Assembly: GCF_947496985.1 (NCBI RefSeq)
Contig: NZ_CANMEZ010000001.1
Span: 1,029,566-1,093,565, forward strand
Length of the DNA stretch: 64,000 nucleotides
Direction of reading: 5' to 3'
Source: an uncultured Kordia sp.
GTDB taxonomy: Bacteria; Bacteroidota; Bacteroidia; Flavobacteriales; Flavobacteriaceae
Position numbers and translations under genes: made by a program. Positions 1-8,030 of the stretch are shown here, in pieces. The notes below the pieces were generated by a model. The model ran no database searches, was not told the origin of the DNA, and saw only the letters and a program-made list of their open reading frames with translations. Within the stretch, counting starts at the first letter, position 1. Each line of letters starts with the position of its first letter.

Positions 1-604
1 CACGTACAGGTTCATCCGTTAATTCTCGTTGCTTATTATATTTCTTCAATGAATTTAGAAAAACAGCAATTTCGCGACGTTTTAACTTTTTAATGTCAAC
101 CGTATCTAGCTCATTTTCTCTTAACCATTTTACAAATCTCTTGTAATGTCCATTAATAGTGATTTTAGCGCGGTCAGACCAATATGCCTCTTTTTGTTCA
201 ACAGCAAATTCCAATGCTTTAATAGTCGTATAGTTAGTTGCTTTGAAAGCTGAATTATTTTCTTTGGAGGCTTCTTTTTGCTCCTTTTCTATTTTGGCGT
301 CAGTCACTTTAAAATTCTCATAAGGACTGTATCCTTTAGAAAGTAATTTCTTCAAAGCTTGTTTATACGCCATGAGTATCTCATAGCGTTCAGCTTTAGT
401 TTTAAAGCGATTAGCACCTTTGTAGATTGGTGGCTGTCTTTTTAACTTGTTAGTTTTGGGATCACGATAGGAATAATAAACGTACCAACGTTTGTTTAAA
501 TCTCCTCCTGCATCATAAATTTTCGGTTCTGAATAATCTTTCTTTCCTTTCAAACTGTATTCGATAACGTATTCGTTTTGTAAAATATCATTAAAATTAT
601 ACAT
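1..604 (-). CDS. Tyrosine-type site-specific integrase, N-terminal part (runs off the left edge)
   Basis: An open frame begins with ATG at 604 and stays open to base 1, giving 201 codons without a stop. The N-terminus (residues about 1-75) is rich in Lys, Tyr and Arg and contains KRWYVYYSYRDPKT, the strand-rich arm-type N-terminal region common in Bacteroidota integrases. Residues about 140-201 (KITINGHYKRFVKWLRENEL, then KLKRREIAVFLNSLKK) look like the SAM-like core-binding helices of phage-type integrases. The catalytic domain (R..HxxR..Y) lies outside the window, so activity cannot be judged. Such enzymes drive integration and excision of genomic islands or conjugative transposons. The assignment rests on general resemblance of the N-terminal half only. 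Confidence 0.72.
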   Translation of the reverse strand, partial: MYNFNDILQNEYVIEYSLKGKKDYSEPKIYDAGGDLNKRWYVYYSYRDPKTNKLKRQPPIYKGANRFKTKAERYEILMAYKQALKKLLSKGYSPYENFKVTDAKIEKEQKEASKENNSAFKATNYTTIKALEFAVEQKEAYWSDRAKITINGHYKRFVKWLRENELDTVDIKKLKRREIAVFLNSLKKYNKQRELTDEPVR

Positions 605-724
605 AAAATTTGTGTTTTCAAAATAAGAAAAACACAGACGAATACTGGGATTGAAGCCATTTTCATACATTTAACTCAAAAAGTCAATAGGTATAGCTAT
701 CCGCACTCGCTTTCCTGTTTTATC

Positions 725-744
725 ATTCCTGCGTATATAGGAAT
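725..744. repeat. Decayed intergenic palindrome (ATTCCT...AGGAAT)
   Basis: The arms ATTCCT (725-730) and AGGAAT (739-744) are complementary around GCGTATAT. The flanks (TCATTCCTGCG...GGAATTCCA) resemble a worn copy of the short TCATTCCTGCG-type palindromes found between genes in many bacteria. No function can be read from it. Confidence 0.4.
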
Positions 745-825
745 TCCAATCATGAAGAGCTCAAACAAATGCTGCTATCCTTAATGCGTACAAACGAGTA
801 TGCATCATACTGAGTAGAACTGAAG

Positions 826-840
826 CATTCGTAAGACGAA
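826..840. repeat. Small inverted repeat ATTCGT-AAG-ACGAAT
   Basis: Perfect 6-bp arms around a 3-nt loop, lying between the integrase start and the dispersed palindrome at 866-916. It is one of several short palindromes crowded into the 354-bp gap at 605-958, which otherwise contains no gene I can support. Confidence 0.4.
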
Positions 841-865
841 TAAAACGAGAAATACCTCTGTAAAA

Positions 866-916
866 GTGACATTTCTTTTATTTTTACTTGTCACATTGAG
901 CGCAGTCGAAATGTCC
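866..916. repeat. Dispersed intergenic palindrome, TGAGCGCAGTCGAA core
   Basis: GTGACATTTC (866-875) can pair with TGTCAC (889-894) or, through its GACATTTC part, with GAAATGTC (908-915). The core TCACATTGAGCGCAGTCGAA belongs to the same family as the copies near 13115, 15781, 19775, 20503 and 35119. These short repeats are common between genes in flavobacteria. Here the copy lies just past the 3' end of the minus-strand hydrolase gene at 959. Confidence 0.6.
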
Positions 917-958
917 TTAACGCGAAACAAATTCTTATAGCGTATAAATACGGTTTAC

Positions 959-1984
959 TCATTCAACTCCGATAAACGATAACACAGCTTTTTCAAACAA
1001 TTTTGGTTGGTCAAAAAAAGGACTATGTCCGCAATTGGGTAAAATTATTAATTCTGAATTTGGAATCAGTTTTTGTGCAACTTCTAGCTCTTCGGGAACA
1101 GCAATTGCATCAAATTGCCCTGTAAGTAATAGTAAAGGATGTTGAATTTTCGGGAGTAATTCCCAACGATTCAAATTACGATCTGCTTTCCATAGTAAAT
1201 CACCAACCAAATCATTATCTTTTTGATTCAAATACTTGATAGGATTATACGGGCGTGAAAAAATAACGCTTAGCACCATTCCCAATCCAATACTTCGTTT
1301 CTTGGGGTTATAAGCACGATCGACATAGCTATTCCATTGTCGTGAAATCTCAGGCGTATGTATGGAATCGGTTGCAGTCATCCAATGCAGTGCCTTTTCC
1401 CAATATGCAGTATTTGTATCTTTTGCAATAAAATGATGGGCTAAATTCTTTAAATACAAAGGCCTATATGTTGTATAGCGTTCAGGAGAAAAATCAGTGG
1501 TAATAGGTGCATTAAAGGCAATTCCAGCTTTTATAAAACTAGCTTCTTTGGGAAATGTAGCCAAACAATCCAATACATTTTGTCCGCCAGTACTATGACC
1601 AAACAAGTAAATTTCTGCGTTATAGGTTTTGTGTAATTTTTTGGCAATTAGTAAAATATCTTTTGAAACTTGTATAGGATTAATTTTGCTAGTATCAATC
1701 TTCGTAATAGATTTATTTAAGCCACGTTGATCAAAATAGGCAATAGCAACATTTTTCTCCAGAGTTTTCTTCCATTTTGGATAATTAGATCGTCCAAAAT
1801 CAATGCCATTTTCGGCTGATCCACCTTGTACAAATAATAAAATTTTTTGGTTTCGTATGTTTCCTCTAACGAAAACAGGAAGCTCTTTAGTTTCAGGTAT
1901 TGTATAAAAAAAGTCTTTTACTTTTTGCGCATAAATAAATTGACTGATAAAAATCAATATAAAAAATACTCGAATACATTTCAT
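959..1984 (-). CDS. Secreted alpha/beta hydrolase (proline iminopeptidase-like)
   Basis: A 341-residue protein with a signal peptide (MKCIRVFFILIFISQFIYAQ). The alpha/beta-hydrolase fold is shown by an early FVQGG strand-loop, FDQRG near residue 85, the nucleophile elbow GHSTGG with Ser131, an acid in LLLTGQFDA and the catalytic His in LPNCGHSPFF near the C-terminus. The FDQRG and GHSTGG pattern is typical of proline iminopeptidases and related hydrolases; the substrate is unknown. An in-frame ATG at 2089 would put 35 residues before the signal peptide and overlap the upstream gene, so ATG 1984 is preferred. It lies 8 nt downstream of the retropepsin-like gene, so the two are probably co-transcribed. 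Confidence 0.8.
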   Translation of the reverse strand: MKCIRVFFILIFISQFIYAQKVKDFFYTIPETKELPVFVRGNIRNQKILLFVQGGSAENGIDFGRSNYPKWKKTLEKNVAIAYFDQRGLNKSITKIDTSKINPIQVSKDILLIAKKLHKTYNAEIYLFGHSTGGQNVLDCLATFPKEASFIKAGIAFNAPITTDFSPERYTTYRPLYLKNLAHHFIAKDTNTAYWEKALHWMTATDSIHTPEISRQWNSYVDRAYNPKKRSIGLGMVLSVIFSRPYNPIKYLNQKDNDLVGDLLWKADRNLNRWELLPKIQHPLLLLTGQFDAIAVPEELEVAQKLIPNSELIILPNCGHSPFFDQPKLFEKAVLSFIGVE

Positions 1985-1992
1985 TTTTTGAT

Positions 1993-3153
1993 TTATTTTA
2001 AAGTGAAGTAAAAATTTTGATAATCCAGTGTCTCTAACACGAGTGTGTCTTTCTGTAAAAAGGTGGTCAAATTCAGAAAATAATCGCAATGCGAATCAAA
2101 AACCTCTTTTGGTGTCAAACCATTAATACTACGTAATGTGTCTCCAATTTTTAGTTGTTCATTGGTTTTACAGCGATTTACAACCCAAAGGGAATCATTT
2201 AAAATACCCGGAATAAATGGTTTCTCTTTTTCAATATGAACGACTTCAGTAGGTTGTAAAATTATTTTTTCGTTCGTATAATCTATATACAACGTAAAAT
2301 GTTCTAAAAAATCATTTCCCAATAAAGCTTTATCAAGCGATGAAAATTGTACAGGAATTTTAGTGCTAAAATCTGAAATTTTTACTTGTAAATCTTTTAC
2401 AATCAACGTATCACGATTGCTTCCGTAAATACCCGAAGTCGATTGATCTACAAATGTTTTAGAAGCTATATTTGAAAACTTAGAAGCATATTTTTTAGGA
2501 ATAACCAATCCGCCATTATAACCCAAATCAAACAACACATCTTTAATCACAACGCCTTCAATTTCAACATCAATTTTTGGAATGCCCGACAAAAAAGACG
2601 TGTAAAAATTAACACTATGTTTTGGTAATTGTTCATCAAACTGAAACGCATCTTCAAAAACGACTAACTCTTTGCGTTTGTAATCCACTTTCCAATTTGC
2701 CAATTTAATAAGGTTGGCGCCAATAATTCCGTCAGGAGCCAAACACAGACTGTATGACTTTGAATCGTATTTCAGTTTTCCTGCGGAAATTCCATAAAAA
2801 GTTAACTCGTCAAACAGAACAGAATCTATAACAGTCATTTCAATCATTCTCCGAATGCCTTGCGCTGTTCCATTAGATTGCTTTGATGCTGTAGCAAGCC
2901 CAAGCGATTCTGCTAACTCATATTCAATCTTACTATTAAAAGCGCCTGTATCAAAAATAAACGTATTCTTAAAATTGCTTCCTTGCAACTGTGCTTTTAC
3001 CAAAATCAAATCCTTTCTATATTCAAAAGGAATACGATGTGTTTTTCTGGAAAATTTCACATCTGCATTTGCTTCTAATTGCAATTGCTTTGCGGTATCG
3101 CAATTCGTATGAAAAACTAAAAAAATAACACTGAAAATAATATACTTCTTCAA
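1993..3153 (-). CDS. Retropepsin-like aspartic protease with C-terminal PDZ-like segment
   Basis: A 386-residue protein with an N-terminal hydrophobic export signal; Cys18 sits in HTNC, a weak lipobox at best. Two pepsin-like half-sites are visible: FIFDTG with Asp68 and, in the second lobe, VLFDLGYNGG with Asp209. The second has DLG where most active enzymes have DT/SG. LLGNDFLEHF near residue 280 is the conserved hydrophobic-GN strand of the family. Residues about 310-386 (IGDTLRSINGLTPKEVF) resemble a PDZ ligand-binding segment. Many Bacteroidota carry exported clan AA proteases of this type, mostly uncharacterised. It is first in a two-gene unit with the hydrolase at 959. The altered second DxG leaves open whether the site is active. 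Confidence 0.75.
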   Translation of the reverse strand: MKKYIIFSVIFLVFHTNCDTAKQLQLEANADVKFSRKTHRIPFEYRKDLILVKAQLQGSNFKNTFIFDTGAFNSKIEYELAESLGLATASKQSNGTAQGIRRMIEMTVIDSVLFDELTFYGISAGKLKYDSKSYSLCLAPDGIIGANLIKLANWKVDYKRKELVVFEDAFQFDEQLPKHSVNFYTSFLSGIPKIDVEIEGVVIKDVLFDLGYNGGLVIPKKYASKFSNIASKTFVDQSTSGIYGSNRDTLIVKDLQVKISDFSTKIPVQFSSLDKALLGNDFLEHFTLYIDYTNEKIILQPTEVVHIEKEKPFIPGILNDSLWVVNRCKTNEQLKIGDTLRSINGLTPKEVFDSHCDYFLNLTTFLQKDTLVLETLDYQNFYFTLK

Positions 3154-3280
3154 AGCTTTCTATTTTAAATATTTATTATCCGAAAACCACAAAATTGCAG
3201 CTATAAACGTGAATACGTCTTTCGTACGTGTGCTTTGGTGTGTTTGGGATGTATTTGTGATAAAATGCCGTAAGTAACTT

Positions 3281-4156
3281 TTACAAGGACTGTAAAAAAT
3301 CAGAAATCAGGGTTGCTTTGCTTCGTGAAACAGGTACTTTAAAATCGATTCCGCGTAAGGTAAGTTCTAAATTTCGTGCGTTGCCTTCAATAGTAACAAT
3401 ACAATTTCCATTAATCAAAAAGCGATTATGGCATCTAAAAAAAATCGTTTTTGGCAATTGTTCTTCCAGATTTTTTAATCGATTTCGAATGAGTTTTTTG
3501 GTGATAATTTGATTCTCTTCAAAAAAAACTTCAACATAATTCCCGTCGGATTGTAAACAGATAATCTCCGGAGCGTGTACTAACAATGCTACTTTTCCAT
3601 TCTCTTCTTTTAATTGAAATAACGGATTGGAAATACTTGTTTTTTGTGTTTCTAGTAGTAATTTTTCATTTTCCGCTTTCAATAACTGTGTCAATGTTTG
3701 TGCGCGGTTTAACTGTATTTTTTGTTGCCTAAATTGTTCAAACAATACCAAAATAACAATGGGGAAAATACTGATACAACATGTGAAAAAGGCAGTTTTT
3801 GCAAAAAGTTGCACAAAAGAATCGTGTCCGGTATGTAAAAAATATAGACAAACAAAAATGATCAAAACGATCAAAAAAGTAATCATCAAAAAAAGCAAAA
3901 TTTCACGTCCAACAGTCCAAACATCTTCTTTCATAAAAGAAGGAAATAGCTTTTGTAATAACTTCACACCTGTAAAAATGCTTGCGGCTACGAACAAGGC
4001 AATTACTAAGGCGTAAAAACTTCTTGGGAAAATTTCAATCTCACCAAATACAAAAGGTGCTAACAGCACAATAATCAAAAAAGTAGCTGCGCCAGGAATG
4101 ACAATACTATACCTGTTAAAAATAAATGGATGAGGTTTTTGAAGAAAAGTAAGCAT
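3281..4156 (-). CDS. LytTR DNA-binding regulator with four membrane helices
   Basis: A 291-residue protein. Residues about 15-145 form four hydrophobic helices; a coiled-coil-like linker follows (FRQQKIQLNRAQTLTQLLKAENEKL). The C-terminal LytTR domain (about 190-290) has the family pattern IICLQSDGNYVEVFF and FFRCHNRFLING. LytTR domains bind direct repeats in promoters; here the sensor is probably the membrane region rather than a kinase-receiver pair. It is a single gene, with TAACTTTA just upstream on the minus strand resembling a flavobacterial -7 box. The target genes are unknown. Confidence 0.85.
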   Translation of the reverse strand: MLTFLQKPHPFIFNRYSIVIPGAATFLIIVLLAPFVFGEIEIFPRSFYALVIALFVAASIFTGVKLLQKLFPSFMKEDVWTVGREILLFLMITFLIVLIIFVCLYFLHTGHDSFVQLFAKTAFFTCCISIFPIVILVLFEQFRQQKIQLNRAQTLTQLLKAENEKLLLETQKTSISNPLFQLKEENGKVALLVHAPEIICLQSDGNYVEVFFEENQIITKKLIRNRLKNLEEQLPKTIFFRCHNRFLINGNCIVTIEGNARNLELTLRGIDFKVPVSRSKATLISDFLQSL

Positions 4157-4386
4157 AACAGTGTAAAGTTAGCGAAGAAAATAGGATAAAACTCAAATGT
4201 TAACTTTTAAATATAAAAGTGCGCTATGAGTGGCTAAAATACCAATGGTTAAAGGAGTGTAGCTAAAAGTCAAAATCAACATTTTACACGCCTTTTTATT
4301 AATTTTTTCAAAAAGAAATGTATTTTTACCCTTCTGTATACTAAATGATTAAGAATTTAGTTTTAGAAATACAAAATTGATTCACC

Positions 4387-6909
4387 TTGAAGAAAACACT
4401 TTATATATCGGTAACGTTATCAGTACTAGGGATTTTGCTCTTTAGTTGTTCTACCAAAAAAGATACATTTATCAACAGAAATTTCCACTCTGTTACCACA
4501 AAATACAATGTATTATTCAATGGAAAAGTAGCTTTTGAAGAAGGTCGTGAAGCCTTAATGAATGCATATGTAGATGACTATTGGGAAATTCTTCCTGTAG
4601 AACGTATGGAAATCCTAGACGATTTAACACTTCCGGGACAAGGTGGAAAAAACCCAAACTTCGAAAAAGCAGAAGAAAAAGCAGTAAAAGCGATTCAAAA
4701 ACATTCCATGGAAATTGGAGGCCGTCAACGAAATCCGCAAATGGACGAAGCGTATTTACTATTAGGAGAAGCGCGTTACTTTGACCAACGTTTCATTCCG
4801 GCATTAGAAGCATTTAACTATATCTTAGGGGAATATCCTGATAGTGATAAAATCAATGAAGCTCGCATTTGGCGCGAAAAAACACACCTTCGTTTAGAAA
4901 ATGAAGAATATGCTATTGCGAATTTGAAACGAATCTTACGTTTTGAAAAACTAGACAATCAACAATATGCAGATGCAAATGCAGTATTGGGTCAGGCATA
5001 TATCAATCTAAAACAAAAAGACAGCGCTGTGCAAGTAATGAAATTAGCAGCAGCTTCTACAAAAAAACGAGAAGAACAAGGACGTTACAACTACATTATC
5101 GGACAGTTGTTTAATGAACTTGGTTATAAAGATAGTGCAGATATTGCGTTTGACAAAGTAATTGATCTTAACAGAAAATCGCCAAGAGTGTATATGATAA
5201 ATGCATACATTGAAAAAGCGAAAAACTTTGAAGTAACAGACGAAAACAAAGAAGAGTTTTTAGAAATGTTAACTGATTTAGCTGAAGATCGTGAAAACAG
5301 ACCTTTCTTAGATAGAATCTATCGTCAATTAGCAACCTATCATTTAGAAAATGATTCCTTAGAACTTGCAGAAGAATTTTTCAATAAATCCATTAAAAAA
5401 GCAACAAAAGATAGATACTTAAAAGCATTAGATTATGAAAACGTTGCGGCGTTGCGTTTTGACGATGCAAAATATAAAGATGCTGGAAAGTATTTTGACA
5501 GTACACTTTTAAACCTAAAAAAGAATACAAAGAAATTTAGACGTATTGAAAAGAAAAGAGCCAACCTAGATGATGTTATCAAATATGAAGATATTGCCTA
5601 TGTAAATGATAGTATTCTAAATTTGGTGAGTCTATCAGAAGCAGAACGTACAGACTATTTTCAAAAACATATTGACGAACTAAAAGCAGCAGAACAAGCA
5701 AAACTTGAAGAAGAAGAGCAAAAGAAAAACTTTGTAGCTAATGAATTTGCAAGTAGTAGAAACAATGTAGGGCCAAGAACTGGAAGTGATGAATTTTACT
5801 TTTACAATCAAACAACGGCTGCATATGGTAAAAATGAATTTAGAAAAAAATGGGGCGATCGTCCATTAGAAGATAATTGGAGATTATCAGACAAGCAAAC
5901 CATCGTCAGAACAAACACACGCGGAGAAAGTGAAAATGTAGCTGATGAAGATGAAAAAGATATCTATTCGGTAGCTTTTTACACTGGAAGAATTCCATCA
6001 GACGAAAAAATAATTGATAGCATTGGGAAAGAAAGAAACTTTGCTTATTACCAATTAGGACTTATCTACAAGGAAAAATTCAAAGAATATCAATTGGCAG
6101 CAAATCGTTTAGAACAATTACTAGAAAACGGTCCTGAAGAAAAATTGATTCTTCCTTCAAAATATAACCTATACAAAATATACACGCTTTTAGAATCAAG
6201 TAAAGCAGATGATTATAAAAATGATATCTTAAACAATCATGGTGATAGTCGCTATGCGCAAATTCTAAGAAATCCGGAAGATGTAATTGCTTCTGACGAA
6301 AACAGTCCTGAAAGTCTATACGCTAAAACATATAAGAAATTTGCAAGTCAAGATTTCAAAGGTTCATTAGCAGACTGTGAAAAATACATTCGACAATTTA
6401 CTGGAGAAGAAATAGTGCCAAAATTTGAAATGCTGAAAGCAATTAGTATAGCACGATTAGATGGATATCAAGCGTACAAAAAAGCACTAAACTTTGTGGC
6501 ACTAAACTATCCAAATGATGAAGAAGGAAAGCGTGCGCAAGAAATTATAAAAAAATCATTACCAAAATTAAAAAATAACAAATTGGTAAATGATGAAAAA
6601 TCAAGACACTTTAAAATTATCTATCAATTCAATGCTGATGAAACAGAAGCAATAGAAGCATTAGATAAAACAGTAAAAGAAGCATTAAATGATTTTGGAT
6701 ATCAAATGATTACAGTGACGCAAGATGTGTATAACAGAAACGAAATTTTCATTGTAATACATGGATTCTCAACCAAAATGACCGCTGCAAGTTTTGAATA
6801 CACGCTGCGTTCAAATCCAAAATATCTGATAAAAAAGGATCATGTGTTACTATCATCTGAGAATTATCAAATAGTGCAAATTCATAAAAACTTAAGTGAA
6901 GTAAACTAA
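4387..6909 (+). CDS. sprE: SprE/PorW type IX secretion and gliding lipoprotein (TPR)
   Basis: An 840-residue lipoprotein beginning at TTG 4387; the signal peptide ends in LLFSCST, a lipobox with Cys about residue 21. The segment after the Cys (FHSVTTKYNVLFNGKVAFEE) and the length match SprE of Flavobacterium johnsoniae and PorW of Porphyromonas gingivalis. The body is TPR helices (for example AYLLLGEARYFDQRFIPALE) with a Lys/Glu-rich middle section near residues 430-450. SprE/PorW is required for type IX secretion and, in gliding species, for motility. Two secreted proteins in this window carry type IX sorting domains and would depend on it. The TTG start is the only one that keeps the signal peptide. 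Confidence 0.92.
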   Translation: MKKTLYISVTLSVLGILLFSCSTKKDTFINRNFHSVTTKYNVLFNGKVAFEEGREALMNAYVDDYWEILPVERMEILDDLTLPGQGGKNPNFEKAEEKAVKAIQKHSMEIGGRQRNPQMDEAYLLLGEARYFDQRFIPALEAFNYILGEYPDSDKINEARIWREKTHLRLENEEYAIANLKRILRFEKLDNQQYADANAVLGQAYINLKQKDSAVQVMKLAAASTKKREEQGRYNYIIGQLFNELGYKDSADIAFDKVIDLNRKSPRVYMINAYIEKAKNFEVTDENKEEFLEMLTDLAEDRENRPFLDRIYRQLATYHLENDSLELAEEFFNKSIKKATKDRYLKALDYENVAALRFDDAKYKDAGKYFDSTLLNLKKNTKKFRRIEKKRANLDDVIKYEDIAYVNDSILNLVSLSEAERTDYFQKHIDELKAAEQAKLEEEEQKKNFVANEFASSRNNVGPRTGSDEFYFYNQTTAAYGKNEFRKKWGDRPLEDNWRLSDKQTIVRTNTRGESENVADEDEKDIYSVAFYTGRIPSDEKIIDSIGKERNFAYYQLGLIYKEKFKEYQLAANRLEQLLENGPEEKLILPSKYNLYKIYTLLESSKADDYKNDILNNHGDSRYAQILRNPEDVIASDENSPESLYAKTYKKFASQDFKGSLADCEKYIRQFTGEEIVPKFEMLKAISIARLDGYQAYKKALNFVALNYPNDEEGKRAQEIIKKSLPKLKNNKLVNDEKSRHFKIIYQFNADETEAIEALDKTVKEALNDFGYQMITVTQDVYNRNEIFIVIHGFSTKMTAASFEYTLRSNPKYLIKKDHVLLSSENYQIVQIHKNLSEVN

Positions 6910-6956
6910 CCATACCTACAAATTAATCAAAACAACAATTCCTCAAACCCAAAAAC

Positions 6957-7367
6957 ATGTTTTCAGAATCTAAAAAAAAGCGCACGGCAAATGAAACACG
7001 TGGACAATCAAACCGAATAGGAAAATCTACGCACATTACAGGTGATGTGGTCTCAAAGGCAGATTTTAGAATCGATGGAAAGCTTGAAGGAAGCGTAGAA
7101 ACTTCTGGAAAAATTGTAATAGGAGCTAGCGGTGTTATTGTTGGAAAAGTAATTTGTGCCAATGCAGACATTGAAGGGAAATTTCACGGAGAGCTAACGG
7201 TGTCTAACTTGCTTACCTTAAAAAGTACGGCTGTGATAGAAGGAGAAGTTGTTGTAAGCAAACTTTCTATAGATCCTGGCGCTACTTTTAACGCTACATG
7301 TGCTATGAAAACAGGAATTAAAGAACTGAACGCAGGTGAAGGAAAAAAAGCCGACAAAACCGCTTAA
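6957..7367 (+). CDS. Bactofilin-family polymer-forming protein
   Basis: A 136-residue protein whose middle (about residues 20-115) is a right-handed beta-helix built of short repeats (STHITGDVVSKADFRIDGKL, SGKIVIGASGVIVGKV, FHGELTVSNLLTLKS). The N-terminus (MFSESKKKRTANETRGQSNR) is a polar tail of the kind seen in bactofilins, and the C-terminus is Lys-rich. Bactofilins assemble without nucleotide into filaments that shape the cell or scaffold wall enzymes. It follows sprE by 47 nt and its 3' end overlaps the start of the ATP-synthase-associated gene at 7336. Confidence 0.9.
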   Translation: MFSESKKKRTANETRGQSNRIGKSTHITGDVVSKADFRIDGKLEGSVETSGKIVIGASGVIVGKVICANADIEGKFHGELTVSNLLTLKSTAVIEGEVVVSKLSIDPGATFNATCAMKTGIKELNAGEGKKADKTA

Positions 7368-7557
7368 TAAAGCATTACGACTTAGTGGAGCAGGATTACA
7401 AATGGGTTTAACTATCTATGCTTGTAATTACTTAGGAAATTGGCTAGATATAAAATACGATCAAGCATTTTGGGAAACAAGTTTCACGCTTTTTGGAATA
7501 TTTGCATCTATGTATCTCATCATTAAGCAAGTATTAAAAATCACCAATGATGACTAA
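7336..7557 (+). CDS. AtpZ/AtpI-family small membrane protein
   Basis: A 73-residue protein with two hydrophobic helices (SGAGLQMGLTIYACNYLGNW and FTLFGIFASMYLIIKQVL), matching the AtpZ/AtpI family that sits at the head of ATP synthase operons. Family members have been linked to c-ring assembly and divalent cation handling. The start is GTG 7336, inside the end of the bactofilin gene (32-nt overlap in another frame). The Pro/Lys-rich head KEKKPTKPLNKALRLSGAG is the usual start of flavobacterial members, which supports the overlap. Its 3' end overlaps the next gene. Confidence 0.85.
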   Translation: MKEKKPTKPLNKALRLSGAGLQMGLTIYACNYLGNWLDIKYDQAFWETSFTLFGIFASMYLIIKQVLKITNDD

Positions 7558-7948
7558 AAAAATCCTTGTATACATGCTGGCTTTTGGAATCTTATTTTTC
7601 TTAGGAGATTTCATTCATAATTACTATATAGAAAGTCAAGAAATAGCACTTGGGCTTTCATTGCGAAACATGTATGCTTTTCATGCATTCTTTTCGTTGC
7701 AAATCTGTATCATATTTGCTTTATTGGTAAACAACAAAAAAATAAGTCCGCAATTGGGATTCATATACTTAGCGTCTTTTGTGTTGAAAATAATTGCATT
7801 TTGTGCTGTTTTTTATGATCCAATAGTCACAGCAGAAAAATTATCAAATGCACAGCGAATAGCACTACTAATTCCAATGTTTATTTTTCTAATACAAGAG
7901 GTCTATTTTATCATCAAAATCTTAAACAAAAATCATTCTCTGAAATAA
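7547..7948 (+). CDS. DUF6168-like four-helix membrane protein in the ATP synthase cluster
   Basis: A 133-residue protein with four predicted membrane helices (about residues 5-25, 43-63, 70-92, 103-125). I place it in DUF6168 by its context and pattern; no function is established. It starts within the end of the AtpZ-like gene (ATG 7547 or 7550) and precedes atpB, a place where other bacteria have AtpI. That suggests, without proving, a role in ATP synthase assembly or membrane insertion. Confidence 0.7.
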   Translation: MMTKKILVYMLAFGILFFLGDFIHNYYIESQEIALGLSLRNMYAFHAFFSLQICIIFALLVNNKKISPQLGFIYLASFVLKIIAFCAVFYDPIVTAEKLSNAQRIALLIPMFIFLIQEVYFIIKILNKNHSLK

Positions 7949-7983
7949 AGTTGAAAAAAAAGCTGTTTTTCTAATTAATTGTT

Positions 7984-7991
7984 TAATTTTG
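7984..7991 (+). promoter_or_regulatory. Probable -7 box of an atpB promoter (TAATTTTG)
   Basis: TAATTTTG matches the Bacteroidota TAnnTTTG -7 consensus. It lies 39 nt before the ATG at 8031, in the only sizeable gap of the upstream gene string. No clear -33 TTG is seen at the usual distance. It would give atpBEFHAG its own transcript in addition to read-through from sprE-bactofilin-atpZ. Confidence 0.5.
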
Positions 7992-8030
7992 CGCAGAATT
8001 TACGAAGGGTAATTTTTGAATAAATCAATT

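Noticed and set aside
605..958. tRNA gene as integration site next to the integrase
   Set aside because: No cloverleaf or conserved T-loop pattern was found on either strand of the gap.
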